DNA from: Nostoc mirabile CHAB5784
Lineage (GTDB): Bacteria > Cyanobacteriota > Cyanobacteriia > Cyanobacteriales > Nostocaceae
Assembly (NCBI RefSeq): GCF_020829645.1
Contig: NZ_JAIVFS010000034.1
Location: forward strand, 1-64,000
Length of the DNA stretch: 64,000 nucleotides
Reading direction: 5' to 3'
Part shown: piece after piece, positions 17,330 to 26,271 of the stretch
How positions within the stretch are numbered: the stretch's first letter is position 1
How the letters are laid out: the number at the start of each line of letters is the position of its first letter
The notes under the pieces: model-generated
Databases searched by the model: none
Seen by the model: the letters and a program-made list of their open reading frames with translations, nothing else
What the model was told of the DNA's origin: nothing
Position numbers and translations under genes: made by a program

Positions 17330-17733
17330 TTAACTTGCATTCCTATAGGCACTGTGTTTATAAGATAAACTTACATATAGTGTTTGTAACCAAATACAGA
17401 AAGAAAGTTATAAATTCAGATATACTGAAGCGACTCGAAGAGATATTTTCCCATCTATGCCAAAATCAAAAATGTGAGTTGATAGAGTTTGAGGGAGAGC
17501 CAGATCATGTTCACCTACTCATAGACTTTTCTCCCGATATTGCCCCATCAAAGTTAGTGAATACTTTAAAAACAATTTCCAGTCGGATGATTAGAAAAGA
17601 ATTCTCCGAACACATCAACAAGTTCTGCTCGTTGCCCGTGTTTTGGACAGGTGCCTACTGCGTCATTTCCGCAGGAGGAGCGCCATTAGAAGTAATACAG
17701 CAATATATCCAAAACCAAGACGAGCCTGAGTAG
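17323..17733 (+). CDS. tnpA: IS200/IS605 family transposase TnpA
   Basis: A 136-residue Y1 HUH single-strand transposase that excises and inserts the element as ssDNA. The HUH pair is in DHVHLLIDF (H62, H64). The catalytic tyrosine is in LEVIQQYIQNQ (Y128). N-terminal NLHIVFVTKYRKKV is the family signature. Length is normal and no stop interrupts it, so it may be active and could mobilise related elements in trans. The start is GTG 17323. Confidence 0.93.
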   Translation: MSINLHSYRHCVYKINLHIVFVTKYRKKVINSDILKRLEEIFSHLCQNQKCELIEFEGEPDHVHLLIDFSPDIAPSKLVNTLKTISSRMIRKEFSEHINKFCSLPVFWTGAYCVISAGGAPLEVIQQYIQNQDEPE

Positions 17734-17904
17734 TTAGGTAGCATAGAATCTGCCCGTCCCTAAAGATAGCCCATGATTACATGGACGAGGAATGCGGGAC
17801 GGAAGAATGTTCAAACCCTGAATTCTGAGTCAATCCCTTTGGGAAATTCAAAATCCAAAATCACCGAAGTTCAGTTCAGTGATTCACTACTCATAAATTT
17901 AAAA

Positions 17905-17978
17905 CGGGACTGACGGGGCTCGAACCCGCAACTTCCGCCGTGACAGGGCGGTGCTCTAACCAATTGAACTACAGTCCC
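17905..17978 (-). tRNA. tRNA-Asp (GTC)
   Basis: The minus strand folds as a 74-nt cloverleaf: acceptor GGGACTG pairs with CAGTCCC, discriminator G, anticodon stem CCGCC/GGCGG with loop CTGTCAC (anticodon GTC) and T arm with GGTTCGAGCC. No encoded CCA. It lies downstream of the IS element and about 110 nt from the 3' end of a kinase gene. Confidence 0.97.
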
Positions 17979-18088
17979 TTGTTTGGCAACTTTGCTATTA
18001 TCACTATTTTTTTTCTACTTGTCAAGCGTTTTGGAGTTGGAAATTAGGAATTCTTTTTGTCCCATCTCTCCAAGGTGCGGATTTTTCG

Positions 18089-19621
18089 TTAAAACCCTGA
18101 TAATACAACCTGTGGCTGTGATTCCAGATGCTGCAATATCCGAGATTGCATTTGTTTATACTGCTGCTTTAATAGCTGTTTGCTCAACTGGGGCACAGAA
18201 GCTGGTGGTAGACTATGAATTTGTTGCGCCCAGTTTTTCAACATTTGGCGCTGAGTTGGCTCGATGCGACTGCTGAGAACGTTGGTGCAAGAATTTGGTG
18301 CTTCCAGAGTAAAGAAAATCAAAGGATAGTGTTCATTTTCAGCCAGCAAACTTACCAGCCTAAGATTTTGGGGATTTTGCATATCTAAGTAGCAGGGTAG
18401 CCACTTAGGAGCCAATTGCCGATTGTAGAGTAGAGTCACCCACAACAACATTGGATGAGGGGATGTCATAAAGATAAACTGGTTGTAACGGGTAGAAAGG
18501 GCATAGTTTTTGATTTCTTGTTTAGGCAACATTAACCATAGGGCTGTCATAGTTCCCTGTGCGGTGTCTAGAAGCTGGGGAAAAACAATTTCTTGAATTG
18601 GTTTATTTTGAGGCCACAAAAGTTTCTGACAGCTTTGTTCTACTGTAATTGGTAAACCTGAATCTAAAGGACGGCTAAGGATGGAGCTAGAGGCTAAAGT
18701 TGTAGGTATACTGGGACAATGAGACTCTTCCAAACTGTTTAAAACTTGCAAAATTTGAGCGATATTTTGGGGGCGATCGCTTGGTTTTTTCGCAAGACAA
18801 GACATGATTAAATTATTTAGCTTCTGAGGTATTTTAAGAGTAGGTTTAACATCTGCGATCGCTTTTGGTTGCTCAAAGTGATGTGCTTTATACCAAGCGC
18901 CAAAGTAATCAGTTTCTGGTTGCCAAGGTTTTTTGCCTGTGAGCATTTCAAACATCATCACACCCAGGCTATAAATATCAGAGCGACTATCTAATTTTTC
19001 CCCATCTAGCTGTTCTGGTGAACAGTAGGGTAAAGTGCCATTAAATCCCCTACTTGTACTAACTGTTGATGCATAATTTAAAAATCTAGCAATACCAAAG
19101 TCGAGAATTTTAACTAATTCACCCAATATCGGATCAGGAATAACTAAGATATTGGCAGGTTTGATATCTCTATGAACTAACGGAGAAATTTTGCCATCAA
19201 TATTAATGCCTTGATGGGCGCACTGTAAGCCCAAACAAATTTGGCGGGAGAGAGTCAAAAACATAGGCAGTGGTAGCGGAATTAAATCCTTTAAACTCTT
19301 CCCACATAGATATTCCATAACATAATATGGTTTTCCTTTCTCATTCACACCATAATCATACGCCCGCACTATATGTAAGCTCTTTTGACTCAAAGCTGCA
19401 CTCATTAAAGCTTCACGAGCAAAGTCTTGTTCCATCTTGTTATCTACAACAGTTTGAGTCAAAAATTTGATAGCAACTGGTATGCCTCCTAACAAAATAT
19501 CATTTGCTAAAAAAACTTCACCCATACCACCGCTACCAATTAATTGCTTGAGTTGATAACGATTGGCAAGCAAGCCCGTACTACTTGGAGATGTAAATAA
19601 GCTCTTATTCACTTTATTCAC
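18089..19621 (-). CDS. Ser/Thr protein kinase with cyanobacterial C-terminal domain (paralogue B)
   Basis: A 510-residue Hanks-type kinase. Kinase domain about 20-300: glycine loop GSGGMGEVF, VAIKF lysine K52, HRDIKP with catalytic D152, DFG D174 and SPEQ activation-segment end, all intact. No transmembrane helix is visible, so it is cytosolic. A Pro/Ser linker leads to a C-terminal domain (about 330-480; KPIQEIVFPQLLDTAQGTM ... PHPMLLWVTLLYN ... WLPCYLDMQNPQN) that I do not recognise but which is shared with the next kinase upstream. The two genes are 86 nt apart on one strand and probably form an operon. Confidence 0.9.
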   Translation of the reverse strand: MNKVNKSLFTSPSSTGLLANRYQLKQLIGSGGMGEVFLANDILLGGIPVAIKFLTQTVVDNKMEQDFAREALMSAALSQKSLHIVRAYDYGVNEKGKPYYVMEYLCGKSLKDLIPLPLPMFLTLSRQICLGLQCAHQGINIDGKISPLVHRDIKPANILVIPDPILGELVKILDFGIARFLNYASTVSTSRGFNGTLPYCSPEQLDGEKLDSRSDIYSLGVMMFEMLTGKKPWQPETDYFGAWYKAHHFEQPKAIADVKPTLKIPQKLNNLIMSCLAKKPSDRPQNIAQILQVLNSLEESHCPSIPTTLASSSILSRPLDSGLPITVEQSCQKLLWPQNKPIQEIVFPQLLDTAQGTMTALWLMLPKQEIKNYALSTRYNQFIFMTSPHPMLLWVTLLYNRQLAPKWLPCYLDMQNPQNLRLVSLLAENEHYPLIFFTLEAPNSCTNVLSSRIEPTQRQMLKNWAQQIHSLPPASVPQLSKQLLKQQYKQMQSRILQHLESQPQVVLSGF

Positions 19622-19707
19622 CTCTGCTGCTGAGTCTATTTAAAGTTAACAATACACACATAAAAATATCATTAGGTAATGGTAGCAAGCATTTTGATTG
19701 CAAACTT

Positions 19708-21345
19708 TCAAGAACGTGATAAAAGTTTTAAAAACATCTCCAAAAATTTATCCATCCAATTTTTTAACCCTTCTGTCTCAGCTTTTTGATCTGCGGCTAA
19801 CTTTCGTAAGATGTCTAACTTCAGCTTTTCATAATCTGCTTTTAGAAGATTTTTGGCTTGATTAGACAGAATTAATTCATTTGAAGGCTGACTCATGTCT
19901 AAGCAATCTATAAGTTGCTGGCGCTGGTTAGCTGTAAGGCTTAAAGTTGTTACATGAGCGCAACGAGTTGGATCTTCTATGGCAAAAAATAGTAGATGAT
20001 AGTAACCTACTTCTGCTAAAGTACGTGCTATATTCTGGCCTTTATTATCTTTCAAATCCAGAAAATAAGGTAGCCACTTAGTCATAGAAGGTTGGGCGTC
20101 GTATAGTACTGTTACCCACAATAGCATTGGGTAAACATTCATTTGACTTATAAATTCAGTACCATGTATTTTATCCAAAAATCTTGTAATCTCTTGTTTG
20201 GGTAACATTGCCCAAAAAGTTGGTATAGCTCTTTCAGTCGTTTGTAGTAAATGGGGAAACCCAATTGGCGCAATTGGTTTATTTTTAGGCCAATTCTTCT
20301 GCAAGCACTCTTTTTCTGATAATAAAGTTACAGGTACTAATTGAACCGGACATGAAAGTTTAATAATGTCACTGTTGTTACTAGGAATACCATCATTAAT
20401 CTGAACATTAACTTTTTTGAAATCTTCTAATATTTGGTTGATATTTTGAGGGCGATCGCTTACTTCTTTAGCTAAACAACTCATCACTATTTTTTCTAAC
20501 ACTTGCGGAATTTTGACTTGCGGATTCACTTCCTCAAGGGTAGGTGGAATTTGAAAACGATGCGCTTGATACCAAGTACCAAAAGAGTTACTTTTTGTCT
20601 GAATCTGAAATGGATGCTTTCCTGTCAGCATCTCAAACATTAGTACTCCCAAACTGTAAATATCAGAGCGCACATCTAGCAATTTGCGTCCTTCCATGTG
20701 TTCTGGAGAACAGTAAGGTAAACTGCCAATAAAAGAATCTGTCAGAGTCATTCCACTTCGCTCTGTTAAAAACTTGGCAATACCAAAATCTAGTATTTTA
20801 ACAATTTCTCGTTGTTTATTATCTTCAGTAATGAATATATTTTCTGGTTTTATATCTCTATGAACAATAGGATAAATCTCTCCTTTGAGGCTGATACCTT
20901 GGTGGGCACATTGTAAACCTAAACAAATTTTATTACAAATCTCTAAAAAATTCGATATTGTTAATGGCTGAATTTTGAGAATTTGTTTGAGATTTTTTCC
21001 TTGGAGGTATTCCATTACATAAAATGGAGTTTTATCTTCAGTAACGCCGTAACTTAAAATGCGAACAATATGTTTACTTTTGCGACCCAATTGAGCGCCA
21101 ATAAAAATCTCTCTGGCAAAGCGTTGGGACATGTGCTGGTTAGCCAAATTAAATGATAAGACTTTGACTGCGATCGGCATACCACCTTTAGCAGTATCTT
21201 CTGCTAAATAAACTCTACTCATGCCCCCTTTGCCAATCAAATCTCTGATTAAGTAGCGATTATTTAAGAACTGTCCAATGTAATCGTCTAATTCTGCTTT
21301 TTGCCCTACCATATTCTCAACTTTGTTTTGTAACATAAAAATCAT
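19708..21345 (-). CDS. Ser/Thr protein kinase with cyanobacterial C-terminal domain (paralogue A)
   Basis: A 545-residue kinase, first gene of a two-kinase cluster. Kinase domain about 30-310 with GKGGMSRVY, K61 in IAVKV, HRDIKPEN (D164), DFG (D186) and SPEH. The C-terminal region repeats the neighbour's unknown domain (KPIAPIGFPHLLQTTERAI ... YPMLLWVTVLYDAQ ... WLPYFLDLKDNKGQN, then a helical tail rich in Leu and Lys). Sequence identity along the whole length indicates tandem duplication. It is cytosolic. The start could be ATG 21345 or one of the downstream methionines (M4, M12). Confidence 0.9.
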   Translation of the reverse strand: MIFMLQNKVENMVGQKAELDDYIGQFLNNRYLIRDLIGKGGMSRVYLAEDTAKGGMPIAVKVLSFNLANQHMSQRFAREIFIGAQLGRKSKHIVRILSYGVTEDKTPFYVMEYLQGKNLKQILKIQPLTISNFLEICNKICLGLQCAHQGISLKGEIYPIVHRDIKPENIFITEDNKQREIVKILDFGIAKFLTERSGMTLTDSFIGSLPYCSPEHMEGRKLLDVRSDIYSLGVLMFEMLTGKHPFQIQTKSNSFGTWYQAHRFQIPPTLEEVNPQVKIPQVLEKIVMSCLAKEVSDRPQNINQILEDFKKVNVQINDGIPSNNSDIIKLSCPVQLVPVTLLSEKECLQKNWPKNKPIAPIGFPHLLQTTERAIPTFWAMLPKQEITRFLDKIHGTEFISQMNVYPMLLWVTVLYDAQPSMTKWLPYFLDLKDNKGQNIARTLAEVGYYHLLFFAIEDPTRCAHVTTLSLTANQRQQLIDCLDMSQPSNELILSNQAKNLLKADYEKLKLDILRKLAADQKAETEGLKNWMDKFLEMFLKLLSRS

Positions 21346-21590
21346 TTATGAAAAATATTGTTGGCAAAATACTTTGATCAGTCTAGCTAATTATTAAATT
21401 TAAATTTAGAAAGTATCATAATTTTGAGAAAATTAATCATATCCTGTAATCATGGTTAATCTATCTGAAAACTTTCCTAAACATTGTGTAACATATTTAT
21501 TAAGCAATACGGTTGAGAAATTACACGGAAACTACAAATAAGCTAGATAAAGCTGCCTAGTAGATTCCGTGAATACACAGGAGAAAGTAA

Positions 21591-21632
21591 ATGGCAGTAA
21601 AGACCCGATACCTCTGTACAGCTAACGGTTGA
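21591..21632 (+). pseudogene. 13-codon N-terminal remnant
   Basis: A good ribosome site (aggagaaa, about 21580) precedes ATG GCA GTA ... TGA coding MAVKTRYLCTANG. This matches my memory of the N-terminus of Nostoc HTH-fronted signalling proteins (MxVKTRYL...GLEKA...). The frame stops at once, and it runs into the convergent gene's end. It is probably what is left of a gene lost by deletion. A leader peptide is the alternative. Confidence 0.3.
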
Positions 21633-22806
21633 GATTCGGGAGTAAACGGCGTAATAATCTGATTAGTGGTGTTTCAATTTTAATTTTAAAGGCTAGTATC
21701 TGGGTGCGTTGCAGGGCGTTAAAATTGTTATCGCTGATGAGAATTAATGATTGCTGACCATCGGGTAGTTTAGGGCCAAGAGTTAAGCCTTCGATGTTGT
21801 CTAGCAGTACATCTAGGGTTCTCAAATCTAATAGCAGTTTTTTCTGAACTGGTTTAATATTCTTGGAGCCAACTGCTAAAAGGCTATTTATCTTATGAAT
21901 ATCATCAGCTTTTTCTAAAGAAACCTGAAACAGGGAAATAGCAAATCCTAAACCAGTAAAAGACCGTTCTAAACTTAGTAAATGCCCTTGATTATCGAGA
22001 GCAAGTAAATCAGGTAATCCACTAGCGAATTTGCCAGTCACATTCAAAAAGGGGGAAACTGGTTCTGTTTGGTAAAGAAATTCTTTTTCTGGCCGGTTAT
22101 TGAGCAAGTTGTATTGCAAAATCCGGCAAGGAGTACCGATGTTAGCTTTCGCTGCGACACCATCTTGAATTAGAGCATTCTCGGTGGCTGTAAATAGATG
22201 CTTTTTATCGGGTGTGATGGTGAGGGTTTCAAAAGCCAAATTGTTGCGGATACCTTTTTGATTACTTTTATCTGGCAAAAATTTGTTTGGTATGGGAAGT
22301 GTTGCAATTTCTCTACCAGAAGATAGTGAGAATTCTTTAATAAAAGGATTAATTAATTTTGCAGCATCGCCTTCAGAAGAAATAAATACAGTTGCTTTAT
22401 TAGTTAAGGCAATACCTTCTGTATCAGTTTCACCAGGGCGAAATGTTTGACCATTTTCATTTAATAATGTGGTAACATTGACAGGAACAACTCTACTCTG
22501 TTGTAGGGAACCCTTGCTTAAGTCGATTGTCAGGGTGTATAAACGGGCATTAGCTTTTTGTCCACGGTCATCGGAAATAGCATAATAAAAGTTGTTTTTG
22601 GCATTATATGTAATTCCAGACAAACCTCCAATTTGAGTTTTTTGTAAGTTTAAACGCTTTGCTAAAGTAGCTTCTCCGATAAAGTCTATGCTACTGATTT
22701 CAACAGCATTTATAGGTAAAAATTTTAATAAAAGGATGATAATTATAATCGGGATAAAGAAGTAAATAATTCGTGGAATTTTGAAGATATTTTTAATTAG
22801 CTGCAT
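21622..22806 (-). CDS. Esterase-like activity of phytase family protein
   Basis: A 394-residue protein with a hydrophobic N-terminal anchor (about 12-28, IIYFFIPIIIIILLLKFL), then a phytase-like beta-propeller: GLSGITYNAKNNFYYAISDDRG, DTEGIAL, SSEGDA, NLAFETLTITPDKKHLFTATENAL, LLSLERSFTG and NIEGLTLGPKLPDG. This is the esterase-like/phytase-like domain (PF13449 type) found in exported proteins. It probably acts in the periplasm. The substrate is not known; some relatives hydrolyse phosphoesters. It is monocistronic, with a MITE upstream. Confidence 0.82.
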   Translation of the reverse strand: MQLIKNIFKIPRIIYFFIPIIIIILLLKFLPINAVEISSIDFIGEATLAKRLNLQKTQIGGLSGITYNAKNNFYYAISDDRGQKANARLYTLTIDLSKGSLQQSRVVPVNVTTLLNENGQTFRPGETDTEGIALTNKATVFISSEGDAAKLINPFIKEFSLSSGREIATLPIPNKFLPDKSNQKGIRNNLAFETLTITPDKKHLFTATENALIQDGVAAKANIGTPCRILQYNLLNNRPEKEFLYQTEPVSPFLNVTGKFASGLPDLLALDNQGHLLSLERSFTGLGFAISLFQVSLEKADDIHKINSLLAVGSKNIKPVQKKLLLDLRTLDVLLDNIEGLTLGPKLPDGQQSLILISDNNFNALQRTQILAFKIKIETPLIRLLRRLLPNLNR

Positions 22807-22839
22807 AGATTTTTGCTTGAAGTGGGAAAATTACAAATA

Positions 22840-22994
22840 AGATATCACGCAATACGGTTCGGTTAAGGTGCATAGTCCTTAAAGATCCCCCTTAGTCCCC
22901 CTTAAAAAGGGGGAAATAAAGCCATTATGAGCCCCCCTTTTTTAAGGGGGGTTGGGGGGATCAAGTCTTATCCGAACCGTATTGAGATATCACG
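22840..22994. mobile_element. 135-bp MITE with perfect 10-bp target duplication
   Basis: Element 22850-22984: terminal inverted repeats CAATACGGTTCGGTTAAG / CAATACGGTTCGGATAAG (17 of 18 match). The centre is a hairpin of cccccttaaaaaggggg against ccccccttttttaaggg. The flanks agatatcacg (22840-22849) and agatatcacg (22985-22994) are an exact direct repeat, the footprint of insertion. There is no coding capacity, so it must be moved by a transposase elsewhere. Confidence 0.88.
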
Positions 22995-23082
22995 CTGAAG
23001 CAAGCAGGGTTGCACATCTGTGCGCCGCTACAAATAATATGTATTCCAAGCAATTGAAAATCTTTAAAAAATACGAAATTAC

Positions 23083-24543
23083 TTAAGCTAGCCGCAAACC
23101 ATATTCATCCTGAAAAAACTTTACAAGCCAGTTTTTCACTGTGAGGGTAGCGCGACAGTCATCTTCGTTGTAGCTTTGAATAATTTCTAGTAAGCTGCGA
23201 TCGCCTGTTTCTAGCCACTGATCATACCAGTAAATACATTTAGCACCACTAGCTTCTTTTTCGTGCCACTCGAATCCTAACCAACGAGCGATCGCTTTCA
23301 GGGCATAACTTTCTACAGGCAATGCTACACTTTGGGTTAATTGTTCATATACATCCACAAATCGACTCAGTACAGGACGCACTAAGGAGGAAGGAGTGTT
23401 GTAAAGCCTTGCTAACCGTTTGACTGTATCAAACTCGTAGACACAAAAATGGTAAATTGGCGCTTCGGGATATTGCCAAACCAAATCCAAAAATTGCTGC
23501 CAAACTAATTCTTCGTCTTCTGGTTTATCTGCTAAAAACGAATAAAACTGTTCTGTATTGGCAAGTCTATCAACGACCAAAACCCCCAAGAGATAATTTA
23601 AATCCAAGTCTGGCTGTGCTTCAATATCAAAGTAAAGCTCTATGGGTGCTGTAAATGTAATATCTTCTGTTGGTAGCGGGTAGGGTAGAATTAAGGGTCG
23701 TCTTTCTAATGCGGATTGAGCTTGCACTATCAGCTTGGGCGCTACTTCACTGTCAAAACCAAGCAGGTTTTCTAAGGTGCTGGGACTGGTGTTAGCGAGA
23801 GATTCTAGTGTGGTGATGGCTAGGTCTTGGAGTTGAGTGTAGCGAAGAGGTGTTACACCTGGTAATAGTGAGAGATGTTTTTCAGATTGAGCGATCGCAT
23901 AACATTGACTATACCAATGGCAAAGATTGCATTTTTGCCGAGAAATAAACACTTCTGGCGGATTCGGTAACTCTAAAACTTGAATAAACTCCTCCAGAAT
24001 CTGCTGCATCCGTGGTGTCCATTTGAGCAAATCCACAGGATAATTTCTATCTTTGGTACGCAATATCAGCCAAGCTGTTTCTGGTGCAAAGTCTTGTATT
24101 GCTGCCAATACCTGGGCATGAAATGCGGCAACAACTTGATATTCTTGCTTAGGGCGCTTACCCAGTTCAATACTAGCCGGAACATACATCCAATCTCCAA
24201 AGCAGGATTTTCCTGGCCGTTTGACGAGTAAATCTGGACGACTTAGCAGGGTGTATCCCTCAAAATAATTTGCTAACAGTACTCCCTTATAGATGTACTC
24301 AACCCCACGCTGCATCAATTCTAAAGTTGCTGCCTCTGCCGCTTCCCAGTTTCCATAAGAATAATCTGGTTGGTGATAAGTCACCTTTGCCAAAGTACTC
24401 AGATGATGAGCGATTTTGTCCTGTTGCAGTTTCTGCAGCAACTCATTGGGAGCATCACGCTGACTTTTGTCACCGTGGATATCTAGAAAAGTCCGACGTT
24501 TACAGCGTTGGTATTGCAGTAGGAGTTCAGCATTAATTAGCAT
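23083..24543 (-). CDS. TM0106-family RecB-like nuclease
   Basis: A 486-residue protein of the RecB-like nuclease family typified by TM0106. The N-terminal part (about 1-215) is PD-(D/E)XK-like: LLLQYQRCKRRTFLDIHG, LSRPDLLVK, VPASIELGKRPKQEYQ, and a cysteine cluster CNLCHWYSQC (near 207-216) that could hold Fe-S or zinc with C14. The C-terminal part (about 290-486) is an RNase H-like exonuclease domain: ELYFDIEAQPDLDLNYLLGVL, YHFCVYEFDTVKRL and YNEDDCRAT. It probably acts in DNA repair; the exact role is unknown. It stands alone. Confidence 0.85.
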   Translation of the reverse strand: MLINAELLLQYQRCKRRTFLDIHGDKSQRDAPNELLQKLQQDKIAHHLSTLAKVTYHQPDYSYGNWEAAEAATLELMQRGVEYIYKGVLLANYFEGYTLLSRPDLLVKRPGKSCFGDWMYVPASIELGKRPKQEYQVVAAFHAQVLAAIQDFAPETAWLILRTKDRNYPVDLLKWTPRMQQILEEFIQVLELPNPPEVFISRQKCNLCHWYSQCYAIAQSEKHLSLLPGVTPLRYTQLQDLAITTLESLANTSPSTLENLLGFDSEVAPKLIVQAQSALERRPLILPYPLPTEDITFTAPIELYFDIEAQPDLDLNYLLGVLVVDRLANTEQFYSFLADKPEDEELVWQQFLDLVWQYPEAPIYHFCVYEFDTVKRLARLYNTPSSLVRPVLSRFVDVYEQLTQSVALPVESYALKAIARWLGFEWHEKEASGAKCIYWYDQWLETGDRSLLEIIQSYNEDDCRATLTVKNWLVKFFQDEYGLRLA

Positions 24544-24861
24544 TCTTTTAAGTTAACAAGAATTAGTACAGTCTGGGAGTAACTCAGACAACTAATAATG
24601 GAGTGGGAGAATGGAGGAGATGAGGGGGATGAGGGAGATGAGTAAAAAATAACTAACGATCAATAGACCTCTTGCATAAATCAAACAATTTGAACCCCAC
24701 CCCGACAATCGTCGCTTTGTCTCCCTGCCCCTAATCCCCAGAGGGGGCCCCGAGTTCCCCGCTCTTCAAGAGGGGTTGGGGGTGGGGTGTTAGCGACTTT
24801 TGCAAGAGGTCTAATGACTTTTGACTAATCCAAAATCTACAATCTAAAATCTAAAATTGGT
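24544..24861. other. Intergenic region carrying a complete MITE
   Basis: No gene. A purine-rich low-complexity run (gagatgagggggatgagg, about 24615-24640) is followed by the 24664-24813 MITE and then heptamer-type aatctaaaatctaaaattg just before the aminotransferase start. Confidence 0.7.
24664..24813. mobile_element. MITE with TAGACCTCTTGCA termini
   Basis: 150 bp with perfect 13-bp terminal inverted repeats TAGACCTCTTGCA / TGCAAGAGGTCTA. The interior contains the accccaccccgacaatcg module (24694-24725) and its partner gggggtggggtgtt. A decayed second copy lies at 2724-2846. It is non-autonomous. Confidence 0.82.
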
Positions 24862-26055
24862 ATGACCAGTACTTCTGCCACACAAACCAGGTTGCATAGC
24901 CATCGAGAGCAATTTCCCGCTTTGGCGAATAAGACTTATTTCAATTATGGGGGACAAGGGCCGATGCCCCAAAGGGCAATGGATGCGATCGCCCAAACTC
25001 AAGCTTATGTTCAGCAAATAGGCCCTTTTGGTAATGAGGCGTATCGCTGGATAGCGCCCCAGACTCAAGCTGCTAGAGTTGCGATCGCTTCAGAGTTACA
25101 TGCACCAAGCGAAACAATTACTCTTACCCAAAATGTCACTGTTGGCTGTAATATCGCTCTATGGGGCATCGAGTGGCGTGCTGGCGACCATATACTGCTC
25201 TCAGACTGCGAACATCCAGGCGTAATTGCCACAACCCAGGAAATCGCACGGAGATTCGCGGTGGAAGTTACCACCTGTCCTCTAAAGGCAACTTTAAATG
25301 AGGGCGACCCTGTAAAAGTCATTGCCCAGCACTTACGCCCTAATACCCGTCTTGTAATATTAAGTCATGTTTTCTGGAATACTGGTCAAGTTTTACCTCT
25401 TGATAAAATTGCCGAAGTATGCAGGAATAATCATTCTTTTTTACTGATAGATGCTGCCCAATCTGCTGGTTTATTGCCTTTAAACTTGACTGAATTGGGT
25501 GTAGATTTTTATGCTTTCACTGGTCACAAATGGTTATGTGGCCCTGCGGGTGCTGGTGGTTTGTATGTCCGACCAGAAGCACGAGAAAGCCTGAAACCTA
25601 CGTTTATTGGTTTGAATGGCATTGTTGTGGATAGTCAATCTCAGCCTGTAGATTGGCTTCCAGATGGGCGACGATATGAAGTGTCTACATTAGCTTATCC
25701 GTTGTATGTTGGGTTACGAGAGGCGATCGCAATCCATCAGCAATGGGGAACCTCACAGGAACGTTACGAGCAAATTTGCCAAAACAGTGACTACCTCTGG
25801 CAGCGCTTAGTGGCGTTACCTGATGTCAAATGTCTGCGAACTTCTCCACCCGAAAGCGGTATAGTCTCATTCCAACTCATAAATAATCAGCCCCAAGCTA
25901 ATCTCAAGTTAGTGCAATTTTTAGACTCACAAAGAATATTAACTCGGACAATTGCCGATCCTAGCTGTATACGCGTTACCGTCCATTACTTTACTTTAGA
26001 ATCGGAAATCGACCAATTGATTGAGGCGATTCAAAGTTTTTGCAAAACTAATTAA
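24862..26055 (+). CDS. Class-V PLP-dependent cysteine/cystine lyase-like enzyme
   Basis: A 397-residue aminotransferase class-V protein. The PLP lysine is in AFTGHKWLCGPAG (K223) with H222 before it, and D197 in LLIDAAQSAG binds the ring nitrogen. The N-terminal FPALANKTYFNYGGQGPMP and the body align, from memory, with Synechocystis C-DES, the L-cysteine/cystine C-S lyase that gives persulfide, pyruvate and ammonia for Fe-S assembly. A SufS-like desulfurase is the other reading, but its usual active-site cysteine loop near the C-terminus is not obvious. It is cytosolic and monocistronic. Confidence 0.85.
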   Translation: MTSTSATQTRLHSHREQFPALANKTYFNYGGQGPMPQRAMDAIAQTQAYVQQIGPFGNEAYRWIAPQTQAARVAIASELHAPSETITLTQNVTVGCNIALWGIEWRAGDHILLSDCEHPGVIATTQEIARRFAVEVTTCPLKATLNEGDPVKVIAQHLRPNTRLVILSHVFWNTGQVLPLDKIAEVCRNNHSFLLIDAAQSAGLLPLNLTELGVDFYAFTGHKWLCGPAGAGGLYVRPEARESLKPTFIGLNGIVVDSQSQPVDWLPDGRRYEVSTLAYPLYVGLREAIAIHQQWGTSQERYEQICQNSDYLWQRLVALPDVKCLRTSPPESGIVSFQLINNQPQANLKLVQFLDSQRILTRTIADPSCIRVTVHYFTLESEIDQLIEAIQSFCKTN

Positions 26056-26093
26056 AAATTAGGAGTTATAAGTTATCAATGTGAAAATTATTA

Positions 26094-26182
26094 GGACTTA
26101 CGCAAATTATCTCTCAAACTCTGATTTCTCCGTGCCCTCTGTGCCTCTGTGGTTCGTTATTCCGTAACTCGTGCGTAAGTTT
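26094..26182. repeat. Short MITE-like element, GGACTTACGC family
   Basis: Left end GGACTTACGC and right end GCGTAAGT, with TA flanks, bracket ctctgtgcctctgtggttcg. It is related to the element at 9487-9669 but lacks the tandem insert. It is followed by heptamer repeats (aaaatctaaaatctaaag) to 26265. Confidence 0.6.
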
Positions 26183-26271
26183 TAATTATAATTTTCACTC
26201 TTAACTCTGCCGATTTTAGATTTTGGATTGAAGTAAAAATCTAAAATCTAAAGTCTAAAATCCAAAATTGA

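Larger units (their letters stand above)
16560..17830. mobile_element. IS200/IS605-family element with divergent tnpA and truncated tnpB
   Basis: Contains a Y1 transposase gene on plus and a shortened tnpB on minus, head to head, in the IS605 arrangement. Outer limits are approximate. The left side (16570-16740) holds hairpin-forming sequence past the tnpB stop, where an omega-RNA and the element end would be expected. The right side has gcccgtccc ... gggacgg near 17750-17810, a possible subterminal hairpin. IS605 elements make no target duplication, so exact ends cannot be fixed by eye. It lies between gltX and tRNA-Asp. Confidence 0.8.

Noticed and set aside
17983..18276. 97-residue plus-strand frame
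   Set aside because: It is mostly antisense to the 3' end of the Ser/Thr kinase gene.
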